From NCBI GenBank assembly GCA_949130485.1, contig OX422192.1, forward strand, positions 7,293,085 through 7,357,084: a stretch of 64,000 nucleotides of DNA, in the 5' to 3' direction. Origin of the DNA: Agelas oroides (taxonomy: Eukaryota > Porifera > Demospongiae > Agelasida > Agelasidae). Position numbers and translations under genes: made by a program. This document shows positions 10,707 through 22,119 of this stretch, piece after piece. The stretch's first letter is position 1. Every line of letters begins with the position of its first letter. Under the pieces are notes generated by a model. It ran no database searches and had not been told where the DNA came from. It saw only the letters and a list, made by a program, of their open reading frames with translations.

Positions 10707-13700
10707 ATGACTGAAAAGGAGCAACTGCTTCCCCAGCCATCATCTGGTAGCTACTACAGCTTGACTACTACTGAAAGCAATCCCAGTTCCTGGAAGCGTC
10801 TAGTCAAGGTTGAAGAAGCAGCTGAAAATACTGTGAAGAAAGCCTGGGCCAGGGCTGTGCATTTAATCCATGCCCGGGAGTTCTTTGCCGAGTTCTTGGG
10901 AACGTTCATCTTGGTGGTAAGCTATACTGAGGCATTCATGATTGTGCAACCATTCAGCGTAGCTTTCTTCTTTGTCATGTGCAGAACTGCGTACAGCCTT
11001 TAAACAATATTTCAAGTAGCTATGCATAATAGTTCACTGTGTATACATTGTCTCCTCTGATACTCCCATCTGCATGTCCTTAGACATTTGGCAATGGGGC
11101 AATTGCACAGGCTGTGTTCTCTGATGAAAAGAATGCTCTAGTGAGTGACCTCGCTATCAACATTGGCTATGGCCTTGGTTTGATGATGGGGGTCTATGTG
11201 GCTATCGGTGTCACTGGGGCACATCTGAACCCAGCTGTGACCTTTGCCATGGCCCTAAGGGGAAAGACCTCTTGGATTAAGGTATAGTGTGAAAACTTAT
11301 CTAGCTTGTTAGTATATTCAGCTGCCCTATGTTCATAAGATTAGTGTGGAAATCAAGTCTACTAGGGTATGACCAGGTTAAGGGAAAAGTAGGTGTGGAC
11401 AAGTCTCGTGCATAGCCTGTACATGCCTCCCGGTGAGAAACAGTCTGGTAAACAAAGTCGAATTTCTCTCCTCGTGAGAAAGTGGGATCTGGGGACAAAA
11501 CTAGGATAAGACCACCTGAATATCACATGCAGGAGGTATATAGTATGAATTCTGTTGTTGTTATACATATCTTCATTGCAGGTTATTCCCTACTGGTTGG
11601 CACAGATGCTTGGGGCTTTTGTGTCAGCAGTTGTAGTGTACGGAGTTTATATCGGTGAGTGTGCCAGCCTACACAAAATGATGTTGGATTCACGATTGTG
11701 AATATCATACTAGATAGATGGCAATGATTTTAGCTGGTTCCACCCACTGTAAAACACAATAATTATCATAACATACCGAATCATGTGACATACATAATCT
11801 GAACCCTCCTCTTTCCTTACCCATCCAGATGCCCTCAACAATTATGATTTTCGCACCAATTGTGTTAATAGCACAACAGTGAAGACCCCACTCTGCACAG
11901 GGAAGATATGGGCCACCTATCCCATGCCCCACCTCAGTCTTGCTAATGGATTTCTTGACCAGGTAACATGCACTATAGCTATCCCTTCTTACTACACATT
12001 CCACTCTTCAATGATCTCTTGTGTGTACTTTACTGTTCATAGGTGTGCACAGCAGTAGAGGGTTGGGGGGGAGAAGCATGCACAATATTTATTATGTGCC
12101 CACGCATGCACCCATACAAATAATTTTGGCAAGCCGACTCCAAAAAGTTGATATCTTCAACACCAAGACATTATTATACAATCATAAAAGAGAAAAACAC
12201 ATTTACTTTGCTTGTGTCAACTGCATGCGGTGAGGTCCCATGGATGCAAAACTATCCATTAAGGACTCAAAATAATATATTTTAGTTGATCTGTGAGGTC
12301 ATTCTCAACAAATAGAACATGCATGGCTGTGTAGATCATGTGAACATAGCATAGCCCCCCCCCCCTCCACCCCCCGCAGTACCGCCTCTGTCACTGGTAA
12401 AACCTAGAGACATGTTTGCAGAAGGCATTTAAATGGGCATCCACTTTAATATAAGCGTACGAGTACAACATGACTAACCCCCTTTATGAAATCATATTTG
12501 TATTGAATTGTTTGTTTACATTTTTTCTTCAGGTATTTGGCACATTCCTCTTGGTGCTTGGAATATTTGCCATCTGTGACTCTCAGAATTCAAATCCAAA
12601 GACTGGGCTCAAGCCACTGTTAATTGGCCTGCTGTTGTGGACAATTGGAGGTACCTTTGGCTTCAACAGCGGCTATGCCATCAACCCAGCAAGGGACTTT
12701 GCTCCTCGTGTCTTCACAGCCATTGCTGGCTGGGGATCGGATGTGTTTGTGTAAGCAACTTCTTTCAGCACTTCATATTGATGGGCTGTACATATACACA
12801 TGTAGTTAGTATATGCATGCACATGGCCACCAAAAAAGAAATTGATTGTTCTAACCACACAATGATTAAGTGTGGTAGGAGCAGCCCATAATTATCCATA
12901 CAAGATTATAAGGCAATCTGAATTGCTTTTTAGCTTTCTACATAACCACTGGTAGGTATTCAAGTTAAAGAAGCCAATAAAGCAGTCCATAGCAGGCTTG
13001 CTCAAATGACATTCTCTTAGAGGCCAGCGTATCAACCCCGTTTCTTGAAGAAGACTCATCCCTAAATCAAGATATTTGAGATTAAAGTTTATTTAAGCCA
13101 CTCGGCTGTCTACAGTTAAAAGTGACTGCGGAATCCGGATGACAGTGGACACGCCAGCTACTTCGCGGAAGTGCCCTGCTTCCTCGCCTCTCACTGCTGA
13201 AGCTTGCCAGCCTACTGCTAGAATCGGGAGGATCTCTCCTCCTCGTGCTTTGCGTCCAGCCCCCAATTTACCACATCTTGGGCTCCCTAATATGTAATCA
13301 CTTATACATCTCATCTATAGATGCAATTGTGACTGGCAATCAATGTACCGTACTTATAAGGAATCAAGATTACTTGATCAGATAGCGTGGTTATCATTTT
13401 GACCTTTGAACTCAAGTGATTAAGGGCACATTCTCCATGTACCGTTCCTTACAATACATCATTGTTACGTCACGTACTGCTGTTGTTCTTATGCCATGAC
13501 ATTGCATTAACGTGCAGTTGTTTGTCACTTTTAACACAGACAAAAAGAAAAGAAGGGAAAAATCCCATTCCCTGGCCCTCGCCCTAACCCTAACTGTAAC
13601 ACTAAGCCTAACCATTTGGCTACGAGGCACTGCTGACAACTGTGGTGCACTGCACTGCCTTTAATGCACCAACCAACATTACAATATAATATTACACGAC

Positions 13701-14040
13701 GTAAAGGACGTAAATTACATGACGTAAAGAGGACATATTCTAAGTAACGGTACATGAAGAATAACCCTGATTTTTGTCTTGATCATGTTTCCACGGATGA
13801 GACACCCTTGTATATCGTTTGTCTTCCCACCTTCACACACATGCATGTTTAAACCACAGGTGTTCTCAATGTAATTTTCGCCACTGGTGGTGGGTGCCAA
13901 TAGTTGCGCCTATGATTGGAGCTCCTATAGCTGCTTTCACATACTGGTTCTTAATTGAGGCCCACCACCCTCCACCGGAGCAATCCCAGGAACTACACCG
14001 CTTCAAGCCCAACAGTGTCAATGCCCCCAGCAACCTGTAG
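10707..14040 (+). CDS. Aquaglyceroporin, copy B (six exons)
   Basis: This is the second member of the tandem pair, 337 residues. Exons are 10707-10916, 11084-11281, 11582-11654, 11829-11962, 12533-12750 and 13860-14040, with the same phases and splice sites as copy A. Both pore motifs (HLNPA and NPARD), the loop-C sequon and the two pore tyrosines are kept. Against copy A it has Leu-Leu for Met7-Phe8, one extra Tyr in the N-terminal SYYSL stretch, R44K, F52L, H168R in the extracellular loop and V-to-I in the last helix (copy A numbering). Most other exonic differences I compared are silent. Both copies look functional. Whether they are expressed differently cannot be read from the sequence, although the upstream flanks differ by the LINE, the minisatellite and a 170-bp indel. 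Confidence 0.93.
11404..11510. mobile_element. 107-bp insertion in intron 2 of aquaglyceroporin B
   Basis: Copy A reads GTGGACAAGACCACCTGAAT without a break. Copy B has 107 extra bp after GGACAAG, ending in GGATAAG, so the two ends carry a near-direct repeat. It begins TCTCGTG and has no coding capacity. It is most likely a short non-autonomous element that inserted after duplication, or one excised cleanly from copy A. Confidence 0.55.
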
Positions 14041-14878
14041 TCTAGAATTGTTAGCATCCTTGTTGGCTTCTAGCTGTTGCTGTTAATAGATGCTAGGACT
14101 GTTATGCTCCTATGTTCTTATAGTTCCCTATATATTAACATATTGTTGCATCATTTATGCTACTATGTATTTTCACACACCAACATATAATTTTAGCAAT
14201 GTAGGTGTAGTACAAGCACATGTTTGATTGATAAGTGGTTTTGATGGCTACAAAAAGTCATATATTTAGGTGTTGCACCACTCAGTAGAAAATAGCTAAC
14301 TGTGTAAGCACACAATAAGATCATGATACCTCAAACAATCAGTGAAATGGTGGCTATACTCCAGTTCATTGTAACTCTGCATTCAACTCATTTAGAAATT
14401 CAGAATCTGACTTGATGGGAATAAGATCAGCTAATATAATTATGATCATTAAACATTAGATCATGGTTCCAAACATTGATACTAGATTTCATGATTTCTG
14501 TAGGTTGGTCACATGCATTGGAACCATGCATGAGAATTGCATGGAATTATGCTGGATTTGTGCATCCAGCATCTAAAAAAATCGACCATATTTGCTCAGT
14601 TGGAGTGCCTAGCTATAGAATGATCAACTCAGATGTAATATCTTAAAGTTGTGTGCACTATGGCAGGAGAGAACAAGATAGCTAAATTATAATCAAATTC
14701 ATATGCACAGTAGTTACACGCTAAGCACAGAATGACATAGCTAACCACAATGCAGCCTGCTGCAGTATAATAGCAGTTACTTACCACAAGGTGAGACAGA
14801 CCTTGGCTACATGCTAGCAACATAGTTGAAAAAACACTAATAATGACACTAGTGTTGATACCAGTATGTCTCATCTAG

Positions 14879-16507
14879 CTAATTTGCACCATTGGGTGGC
14901 AGAGCAGCACGCCACCCTGCACGAAGCATTTTGCGCAGCTCACTAACGAGGGACTGCATTTCTGGCTCGTTTGCTAAATTTTCATTTTCATCATTAAAGA
15001 ACACGGCCTGTTGTGTGTGGTTGTACAGTTCAGTACCCCACACTTCATCCCAGTTTGGGACTGCTGTTGTACGATTGAAGCGCACCCACTCAGTGAAGCG
15101 ATACTGCTCCACTCGCATAGTATAACCCATTACATTCTCGTCATGCTCATTCTTATCGAAAGGTGGATGACCAGGAATAGTGTGAAGTCCATCAGCCGGA
15201 CGAGGATACTGAGAGAAGGAGGCCTTCTTCCAAGTTTGTTTTGGGTCTTTTAGCAGAGGAACGACACTGCTCCCCTCTACACATGTAAGAAGGCTGTTGT
15301 TACCCTCAGGACACATGGGAGGGACCTTCAGACCTGCGAGTTCTGTTATAGAAGGGAAGATATCTATCAGTTCCACGAACGCTGAAGTGTGCATGCCACT
15401 GTCAGTGACACCAGGTACATGAAGGAAAAATGGAACATGCGTGGCATCTTCAAAGTTGGTATGTTTGCACCACTCATTGTGTTCCCCCAACTGCCAGCCA
15501 TGATCAGCCCATAGAACAATGAGGGTGTCCTCAGAAAATCCTTGCTGTTCTAGTTCTTTGACCACGTGTCCTATCTGTGCATCAGTGTAACTGATACAAG
15601 AGTAGTAGGCTCTCCTTAGTTCACGAGTAATATCGTCTGGTACACGACATTCCTTCCCATCAATTGAAGCTTGAGCATCAGTGCTACATTCAGTGACATT
15701 GAAAAGCTTTTTTATATCACTGTACCCACGAAGTTCATCCCATACACTCCAGGCAATATCTGGCATATCTTTAGGAGGATTGGGATTATTTGCAAGTGGG
15801 ATTTCCGACGCTGGTGGGTAGAGGTCATAGTAGCGTGAGGGTGCATAGAAAGGAAGATGAGGCTTATGGAAGCCTACACCTAGGAAGAAAGGTCTGTTGT
15901 CACCACGACTCTTGTTCTGACGAAGCTCTTGCAGCACACTAACAGCTCTGTCGGCAATGTCACCATCCTTCAGGTCATCATCATTAATACCCTCGAAAGA
16001 AAACCATGACACTGTCTTGTTTCCACTTTTCTTGGAGTGAAAATATGGAAGGCCTTCTGGACTCCACGAATACGCAACATCATCGTAACCACTTGGAGGA
16101 CCTGGATGATATAGTTTTCCCATACCAATGCTAATGTATCCATTCTCCTTGAAGTATTGTGGGATAGAGGTAGCATTTGTATACATTCGCCAGTACTCAT
16201 CATTAGCTATCCTCCAGACATGGTTGGTGTCAGGTCGTCGTCCGGTCATCAGGGATGCTCGTGATGGTGAACACACAGCTACCTGGCAGTAGGCTCGCTC
16301 AAATGTCATGGACCTGGAGGCCAGCATGTCAATGTTAGGGCTCTTAATGAAGTCGTAACCGAAACAGCCCAGTTCGGGGCGCAGGTCATCAACAGCGAGG
16401 AAAAGCACATTCTTGTGATTTTGTGGTTGAGCTTCACTTGATGGCAGCAGGGAAGAGGCAAAGACAGTTCCAAGAACAATCAGAGTAGCAGTGTACTGGA
16501 ATGCCAT
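14879..16507 (-). CDS. Iduronate-2-sulfatase, intronless
   Basis: A lysosomal enzyme that removes the 2-O-sulfate from iduronate in dermatan and heparan sulfate. The protein is about 542 residues from the ATG at 16507, close to the ~550 of vertebrate IDS. Numbering from the upstream in-frame Met (16549), it shows paired metal-binding Asp54-Asp55 in AVDDLRP and the CSPSR signature at 93-97, whose Cys is converted to formylglycine. It also has the family block HKPHLPFYAP (228-237) and ADHGWQLGEH (348-357) with the metal-binding Asp-His. A hydrophobic signal peptide (MAFQYTATLIVLG) follows the ATG at 16507. That ATG is preferred because a pyrimidine-rich AG acceptor-like site lies two bases upstream of it. 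The coding region has no intron, unlike vertebrate IDS. It converges on aquaglyceroporin B. Confidence 0.93.
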   Translation of the reverse strand: MAFQYTATLIVLGTVFASSLLPSSEAQPQNHKNVLFLAVDDLRPELGCFGYDFIKSPNIDMLASRSMTFERAYCQVAVCSPSRASLMTGRRPDTNHVWRIANDEYWRMYTNATSIPQYFKENGYISIGMGKLYHPGPPSGYDDVAYSWSPEGLPYFHSKKSGNKTVSWFSFEGINDDDLKDGDIADRAVSVLQELRQNKSRGDNRPFFLGVGFHKPHLPFYAPSRYYDLYPPASEIPLANNPNPPKDMPDIAWSVWDELRGYSDIKKLFNVTECSTDAQASIDGKECRVPDDITRELRRAYYSCISYTDAQIGHVVKELEQQGFSEDTLIVLWADHGWQLGEHNEWCKHTNFEDATHVPFFLHVPGVTDSGMHTSAFVELIDIFPSITELAGLKVPPMCPEGNNSLLTCVEGSSVVPLLKDPKQTWKKASFSQYPRPADGLHTIPGHPPFDKNEHDENVMGYTMRVEQYRFTEWVRFNRTTAVPNWDEVWGTELYNHTQQAVFFNDENENLANEPEMQSLVSELRKMLRAGWRAALPPNGAN

Positions 16508-17058
16508 GACTACAATTTGCAAGCACAGAAATGAAGGCAATAAAAACACAGTTTAGTTATCAAGCGATGAAACTGTACTCCCAAACTCATATACATGATG
16601 GTAATATTGTCACAATAGTAGCTACTGTTTACCTGTTCAAAATGTGTCCACATGCAAGTAGTACAGCAATGCCACGCCCACACTACTACAATGCAGTCTT
16701 TAAACTGTGACACTATCTGAGGCTCCCCCACATATGAATAAATAATAATGGTCACATGACAACTGTATTCACGCAGTATTAGAATGTTTCACAAAAATTC
16801 ATACCATGGGAATATTGAGTGCATGGAGCATTGAGCATAACTTAGAGGTAGTTTCCAGCTTGCTGCATGCAACATTATCATACTCATCAAAAAGTGCACA
16901 CAGTTCAGGATTATGAATGAGGCTCAAATTTAACAACTTCAGCTTCATGTCTCTGATGTATAGAGTGAAAATGAATGTCTTCAACAGCGACTAGGACCCA
17001 ACATCTCTTCCAGAAAACTGAATTTTGGTAAGCTGAAAAGGCCCAGGTGGACCAGGAA

Positions 17059-17680
17059 ATTTATGGAGGTGGTGCCTGAGGGATTGCTTCTAAGGGAAAC
17101 TTTCAAGGTAAGAGAGTTGGTGTCAAGCGAGTGTATCAAAGCATCCTTTAACCAACTACTGTGGACTGCATTTGCAGGGAGACCAGCATGATGGCTCAGG
17201 TACGCCACCCAAACCTGGTGCTCTTTATTGCAGCAGTAACAGTTGACCAAACTGGTCCCATGATGATCACCAAGATTCTTGACACAAACCTGAGAGGAAC
17301 ATCCTAGGTTCAAACAAGCTGTGGATCTTTCAAAATGTGGCTTTGGCTCTCCATCTCCAAGAGTCAAATCATTCACAGGAATGTAAGCAGTGCAAATGTT
17401 GTCAACAACAGAAGGCAAAGCTATCTGTATACCTGAGCTATATAATTTGGTGCAATATGCCACTACTCCTGGTGAAGGAGTCATCATTTACATGGCTCCA
17501 GAAGCATACCCGCTGTCGCCAGGCACCCTCACTCTGCCCATCCCAAATCACTCAAGATAGATGTGTACAGCTATGGGGTGGTATTTGGTGAAGTGATAAT
17601 GCAGGAGTTTCCTGATCCCAGGAGGTTGGAAGAGATGGTGCAACAAGTTGCATGTAGTACAGTGCACTCATCTATCCTGC
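17059..17680 (+). pseudogene. Tyrosine-kinase-like (TKL) protein kinase pseudogene
   Basis: Read across three frames this is a kinase domain in the right order. It has a glycine loop (IYGGGA), VGVKR with the ATP-binding Lys at 17125, MMAQVRHPNLVLFIAAV, HRNVSSANV (17374-17400), YMAPEAYP at 17489-17512 and IDVYSYGVVFGEV. The reading is broken by in-frame stops after GGGA, SIL and GTS and by at least two frameshifts. The catalytic Asp of HRD is Asn and the DFG triplet is gone. No introns interrupt the domain, so it may be a processed copy. RHPNLV and SSANV are typical of TKL kinases expanded in sponges (family knowledge from memory). It does not encode a working kinase. Confidence 0.8.
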
Positions 17681-19380
17681 ATAAATCCAGCAGGGAAAGT
17701 ACAAGTTTACGAGCTAGTCAGTCTTGCGGATGCAGCTTATATGGAGGATTACAGCTTACATGTCCAGTGTCGGGATATTCAAAGCAGTGTGAAATTAATA
17801 TCAGTACATCCATTGGTAGATGAGTTTGCTTACCGGAGTGATAACATCATCTACTACTGAAAGAGTATAACCCAGCTGTTTCTTAGTAAAAAAAACACAC
17901 ATAATATTGATGTTGCTATGATGTTGCTTTAATACCTGTCAAACAACAATACAAAGACAAGGAGTCTCAGCAGCTTTCTTCTCATGTCTTCTCTATGTAA
18001 GCTCATAGGTGCAGGCACGTTTACTTGCAGGAAACATTGATTGCTAACAAAACAAAAAGGCCAAGCATGTACATGTATGTCTACAGTATGTCAAGCTGAG
18101 CATACCACTGGCTAATTTGTTCCAGAATGCAAAACTCTGTATTTTGTCCTTCCACTCCAAGGACAGACAGACAGTAGTTGACAAAGAATTACAGAAAATT
18201 TACTGAAGAGGATATGTAGCAGTGGTGAGACACTCCAAATTCATCCATGGAGGGTATCCGCTGTAAGTTGCCGCAGAGCCGGGACTCAAAATTAATACTC
18301 GCATAAAGACAACAATCAACGGAATCTGTACAGCAAAAAGCATGCGTACACTTGCACTGTTGGCACTGGCCGTGGTTCAACCCCCAAAGTGTCTCTGCGC
18401 GTTATTTCTGAAGGTCAAAGGTTACCCAAGCGGCGCTAATCCAATTAAGCGATAGATGCCAAAGGAGGGCGTGGCACCATATCGCTGGTTGCATATAGAG
18501 TCGGAAAGAATTTGGGTGGGGTTGCACTTGTTTGTGCACGAAATAGCCACCAGGAGCCAAGACTGCAAGAGACAGAGCGAGCTCCCGAAGTGGATGCTGG
18601 TAACAAGGTGGGAGAAACCCCTTCGTAGCAAGTGGTAGTTTGCGTTGGGGGTTCGGAGCCCCACCCCCTTTTTTGAATGTATGTACTTGCTTTGGTGATA
18701 ATGACAACTGGGTACATAAGAAATACAGGTTTGGAAAGGTGGCTTTTTAGTAAAATAATAGTTACCTGTCTCATTCAGATCTTGCTGTGGTAGAATCTGG
18801 CAATACACAATCATGTGGATGAAGAACCAGTCTGTCAAATGCAAATCAGCCATAAATAAGATTTCCAGTTTGCAACACTGAAATGTAACAATATTTAAAA
18901 ATGCCAGCAAGATGATATGATAAGTTAAGAAGTTTGTTTTGGATATCATTTTTAATGTGACTGGTTACAGAGTCTCTTCTAAGGACTTTGTATGAGGCTG
19001 CTTTATAGGGAACCAGTTGTGCAGCCATACCTCAGTCTATAGGGAACCAGTTGTGTAACCTCAGTCTCAAACTGAGCCTCCAGCTAGTTTAGTCTATCGT
19101 GCTAGACTAACTGCTCTCACTCACCGAAAGTTGATCTAGCTTGACAGACTACCTCCAGTTGCATTAACACAGATGTTGTTTAAATAATTATTGTTTATGG
19201 CAAGCCTTAAAAAGCCAGCTCTTGTGTGAAAAAGTCTCGTACTCTGACTACCGTTCAGTTCTCAGCAAGTGAGAAGCCATTTTTCTTGCAAGTACATCTG
19301 GGAATGAGACTAGTGGGAGGCTGGTGTACAACCACTTTGAACAATTCATGACAGTCACTGTCTCTCTCACATTCATGCAG
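17681..19380. other. Spacer with possible small minus-strand exons
   Basis: Nothing is called with confidence. On the minus strand, a short open exon-like stretch (about 19028-18969, starting MAAQLVPYKA) and a second one flanked by TTTCAG and GTAACT (about 18880-18767) could splice in phase, but the donor is weak and no family is recognised. Around 18600-18680 lies a repeat-like piece (TTGGGGGTTCGGAGCCCCAC). A CTCGT...GAGACTAG pair near 19235-19311 looks like a relic of the TAGCC/CGTTCCC inverted-repeat family. Confidence 0.3.
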
Positions 19381-19403
19381 AAACGTGCACTTGAAAACCC
19401 AAG

Positions 19404-19919
19404 ATGGCTCAAAAAGTGCCAGTTGTGGTTGTGGTGCTGGCGAGCATTGTCGCTGGCTTCTACCTCATCTCCAGTATGATTCTCCTCTCGTCCATCATTG
19501 CATGGCTGTCGCTGGAGTTCAGTTCTGCAGTGCTACCGAGTGCCCTTGCATTCGTGATTGGATTCCTCTCCCTCGTCAGCTCATTTCTAGCAATCCTAAT
19601 GGTTGGAATATCCCATCTGAGACGCATCCTTGGCTTTGTGTTTCTCGCACTAGCAATCATCACCCTTCTGGCCAGCATTGGACTGCTAACACCCTACGCC
19701 ATCGACTTCCAGACTTTCTGCAATGATTGCAGTCGACTGTACACGGAGCACACAATACAGTGTGTTGAAAATTGCAATGACGAGTGCTGTTTCACGGACA
19801 TGAGTATGCCTCTTGTACTCATTTTCATAACTTTCTCAGCAGTGTCATTACTCACAAGCATAGTAGGGATTGGTGTAGTTGTTGCACACTTGTTTTTCAC
19901 ACGGAGGTCAGATGAATAA
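19404..19919 (+). CDS. Four-pass membrane protein with Cys-rich second loop, intronless
   Basis: This 171-residue protein has four hydrophobic helices at about 6-33, 44-68, 74-98 and 135-164. The loop between helices 3 and 4 (99-134) carries six cysteines in the order C-x2-C, C-x3-C and C-x3-CC. The tail is short and charged (RRSDE). The topology resembles tetraspanins, claudin-like and MARVEL-like small tetraspans. It lacks the CCG motif of tetraspanins, and the loop is much shorter than their EC2, so I give no family name. The ATG sits in AAGATGG, a good start context. An AATAAA overlaps the stop codon (19915-19920). Function is unknown; a plasma-membrane organiser role would be speculation. 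Confidence 0.75.
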   Translation: MAQKVPVVVVVLASIVAGFYLISSMILLSSIIAWLSLEFSSAVLPSALAFVIGFLSLVSSFLAILMVGISHLRRILGFVFLALAIITLLASIGLLTPYAIDFQTFCNDCSRLYTEHTIQCVENCNDECCFTDMSMPLVLIFITFSAVSLLTSIVGIGVVVAHLFFTRRSDE

Positions 19920-19989
19920 AACAACACTGAGTCTACATACACACTATACTTGTTTTCTTATGTTGTGCTAATACATGTATATACACTTC

Positions 19990-22080
19990 TCAGCTTTACT
20001 TATTCCACTGTAAATTTATAAAGGTTTACTATTGCATAATGTATGTACATAAATACATGTTACCTCATTCCTCGATCACCACCACACTACCACTATGCTG
20101 GACTTATTGATGTAGCAATGTACGTTTTTATGTGCACAAAACATTATTTTCTAGACTATTGCAGCATTGATATCATGTTGAGTTGTTCTGTCTACAGACT
20201 AGGAGTGTAGTAGCTAAAGGCCTTGATAAAATTGATCAGAAGGGCACTGAATACCTTACCTCTTTCTGCATGAGGTCAATCATTTGTTTGTTCACAATGT
20301 AATGGAACATGAGTATGTGTACATGTAGTTGTACTCAAAGTGTAGTCCACACTCGATAGCGCATATAATAAACCGCACTTCCGTATGTTTACAATATAAT
20401 AATGACAAACAATAGTACATTCCTGTATACAAATGAATACAGGTTGTAAGCAATGAATAACAGCAAATTGTAGCCAGGAGGCCAGTGATCACATCCTACA
20501 GATCAGTGAGCATCATGCGATATTCATCTAACCCTGCCCGGAAGATGAGATCGTACATGCAACTCTTAAGATGATTTTGAAGTTTGATATGCAATTTCAA
20601 AGTTCAAATTCACACATTGTTATGCCTGAGTCATGGGTTAATGACTGCGACAACAGTACACAATGAGGATTCTATGTATGCTCAAGAGTATACAAAACCA
20701 ATCTGAGTCTTCTAAGCTACCAATTCAACTAATCACTGCAGTGGTCTTCACACACTCCACACTCAAAACCTAGTCATGCTCCCATGCTGGCAGGCCCCCA
20801 TACCACCCACAGGGTTCAATCTAGTTGGGGTGCATGGGGGAAGCTTCCACCCCAAACACTTCAGCTTCCCTCCCTGTTTGTTGAAATATTTAAATACTAC
20901 CTAAAAAATACAGTTCTAGTTATGACTTTACCTCTAAGGTTGCATCAGAATCAATTTTGGAGCACCTAAAATCCCCAATGCTGGGAACAAGGCCACTCCA
21001 AACTTGCAACATTGTGTACAACAAACAGAGAGTGTAATTTTGATTCTATGGTCTATGAACTTAGACATAAATTTGTAAGTATGATACGTGATAGAGTCAT
21101 TGAAGCAACATGCAGGTATATATGACATTGTGTGCAATGCAGGAAGTGATGTTCAGTAGGAAACATCCCAGGTAGAAAAATACATCCCACACCTAACACT
21201 TTTTTGTTTTTCATGCCGGTATTGTCTACTTGTATACTATTACTATATCTTTCTTGTGATGTGTGTTATCTTTGTGCATGTAGGGGAAGTATACCTGTAA
21301 GATTACCTTTTTGTACAACCCCTGAAAAAATTATGTCAGTTCAGGGAATGCCCATCAATCAATAATTGCCAACACCAATCTACTTGGCTCCATAACTTGA
21401 AGCAAACAGCAACTGAAGTGTCCGGCAAAGTCTTATATAGCCTCCAATTCCCCCAGGTGTTGGTATACGACTAGACAATATCATTCAGGCTTAGCTTGCT
21501 CCTACAATGACCTGGAGGACTACTAAAAGCGGTGATATGTCCGTTTAGGCCTATTTCTGCTATTCATCCATACTTCATTGCAAATGTTGCAATCACCAAC
21601 TCCTACTTACTTTCCAAGCCAGTAAAAACAGACTTGGGCAAAAGCTCCCACATTAAGCTACACTTTTTCTGCAGTGTATGTGTATATTCTCCTCATGTGA
21701 TGGCAGTGGCTTTTTCCCAACTTAGCACAAGACCACAATGCTTTCTTTTCACCGGCTTGCTGTCCCCATTGTATCTATACAACACATTGTTCTTCACGAT
21801 AAAGCTGGTTCGCTGCCTTTGTTATTCACCAAAAACAACTTACAATAATAGTATAATGTATACATGTAGTAAATCACACAAAATAATGCAAACCACATTT
21901 ATGTACTACAGCAATCGTTTTTTCACAGAATCAACAATTCCTTCAAACAACTGCATTGTAGCTTAGATGACTTCAACAAGGCAGGGGAAGAGAATAATGA
22001 AAATGTCCCAGATGTTAAACTGAACCTTGGTATAATATAACAACATGGTAAACAATAATGTTGTGTGACAAAATCAGTAC
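19990..22080. other. Intergenic stretch
   Basis: No gene is supported here. The plus-strand open frame at 21532-21966 is AT-rich, lacks a plausible domain and has no splice context, so it is not called. ACATGTA-type motifs are frequent, as in the rest of the window. Confidence 0.4.
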
Positions 22081-22119
22081 AGTAGTAGAGAAATGAAAGG
22101 GAACTTTTTCTTTGGGCTA

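Larger units (their letters stand above)
7801..15159. repeat. Tandem segmental duplication, copy B
   Basis: This second unit is about 7.36 kb because it contains a 700-bp LINE insertion (8507-9206) and a 107-bp insertion in aquaporin intron 2 (11404-11510). It opens with GACAGCCAACAG directly after the truncated sulfatase fragment of copy A and runs on uninterrupted into the intact sulfatase gene. The right edge of the duplicated block is therefore inside that coding sequence near 15158. Exonic difference from copy A is around one percent, while one block of intron 5 differs far more. Confidence 0.95.

Noticed and set aside
15970..16203. Short frames on either strand inside the sulfatase gene
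   Set aside because: Shadows of the long sulfatase frame.
14879..16549. Bacterial contamination as source of the sulfatase gene
   Set aside because: Its 3' end is part of a duplication shared with an intron-bearing animal aquaporin gene, so it is in the host genome whatever its older origin.
21532..21966. 144-residue plus-strand frame
   Set aside because: Low-complexity, AT-rich, no domain, no splice or start support.
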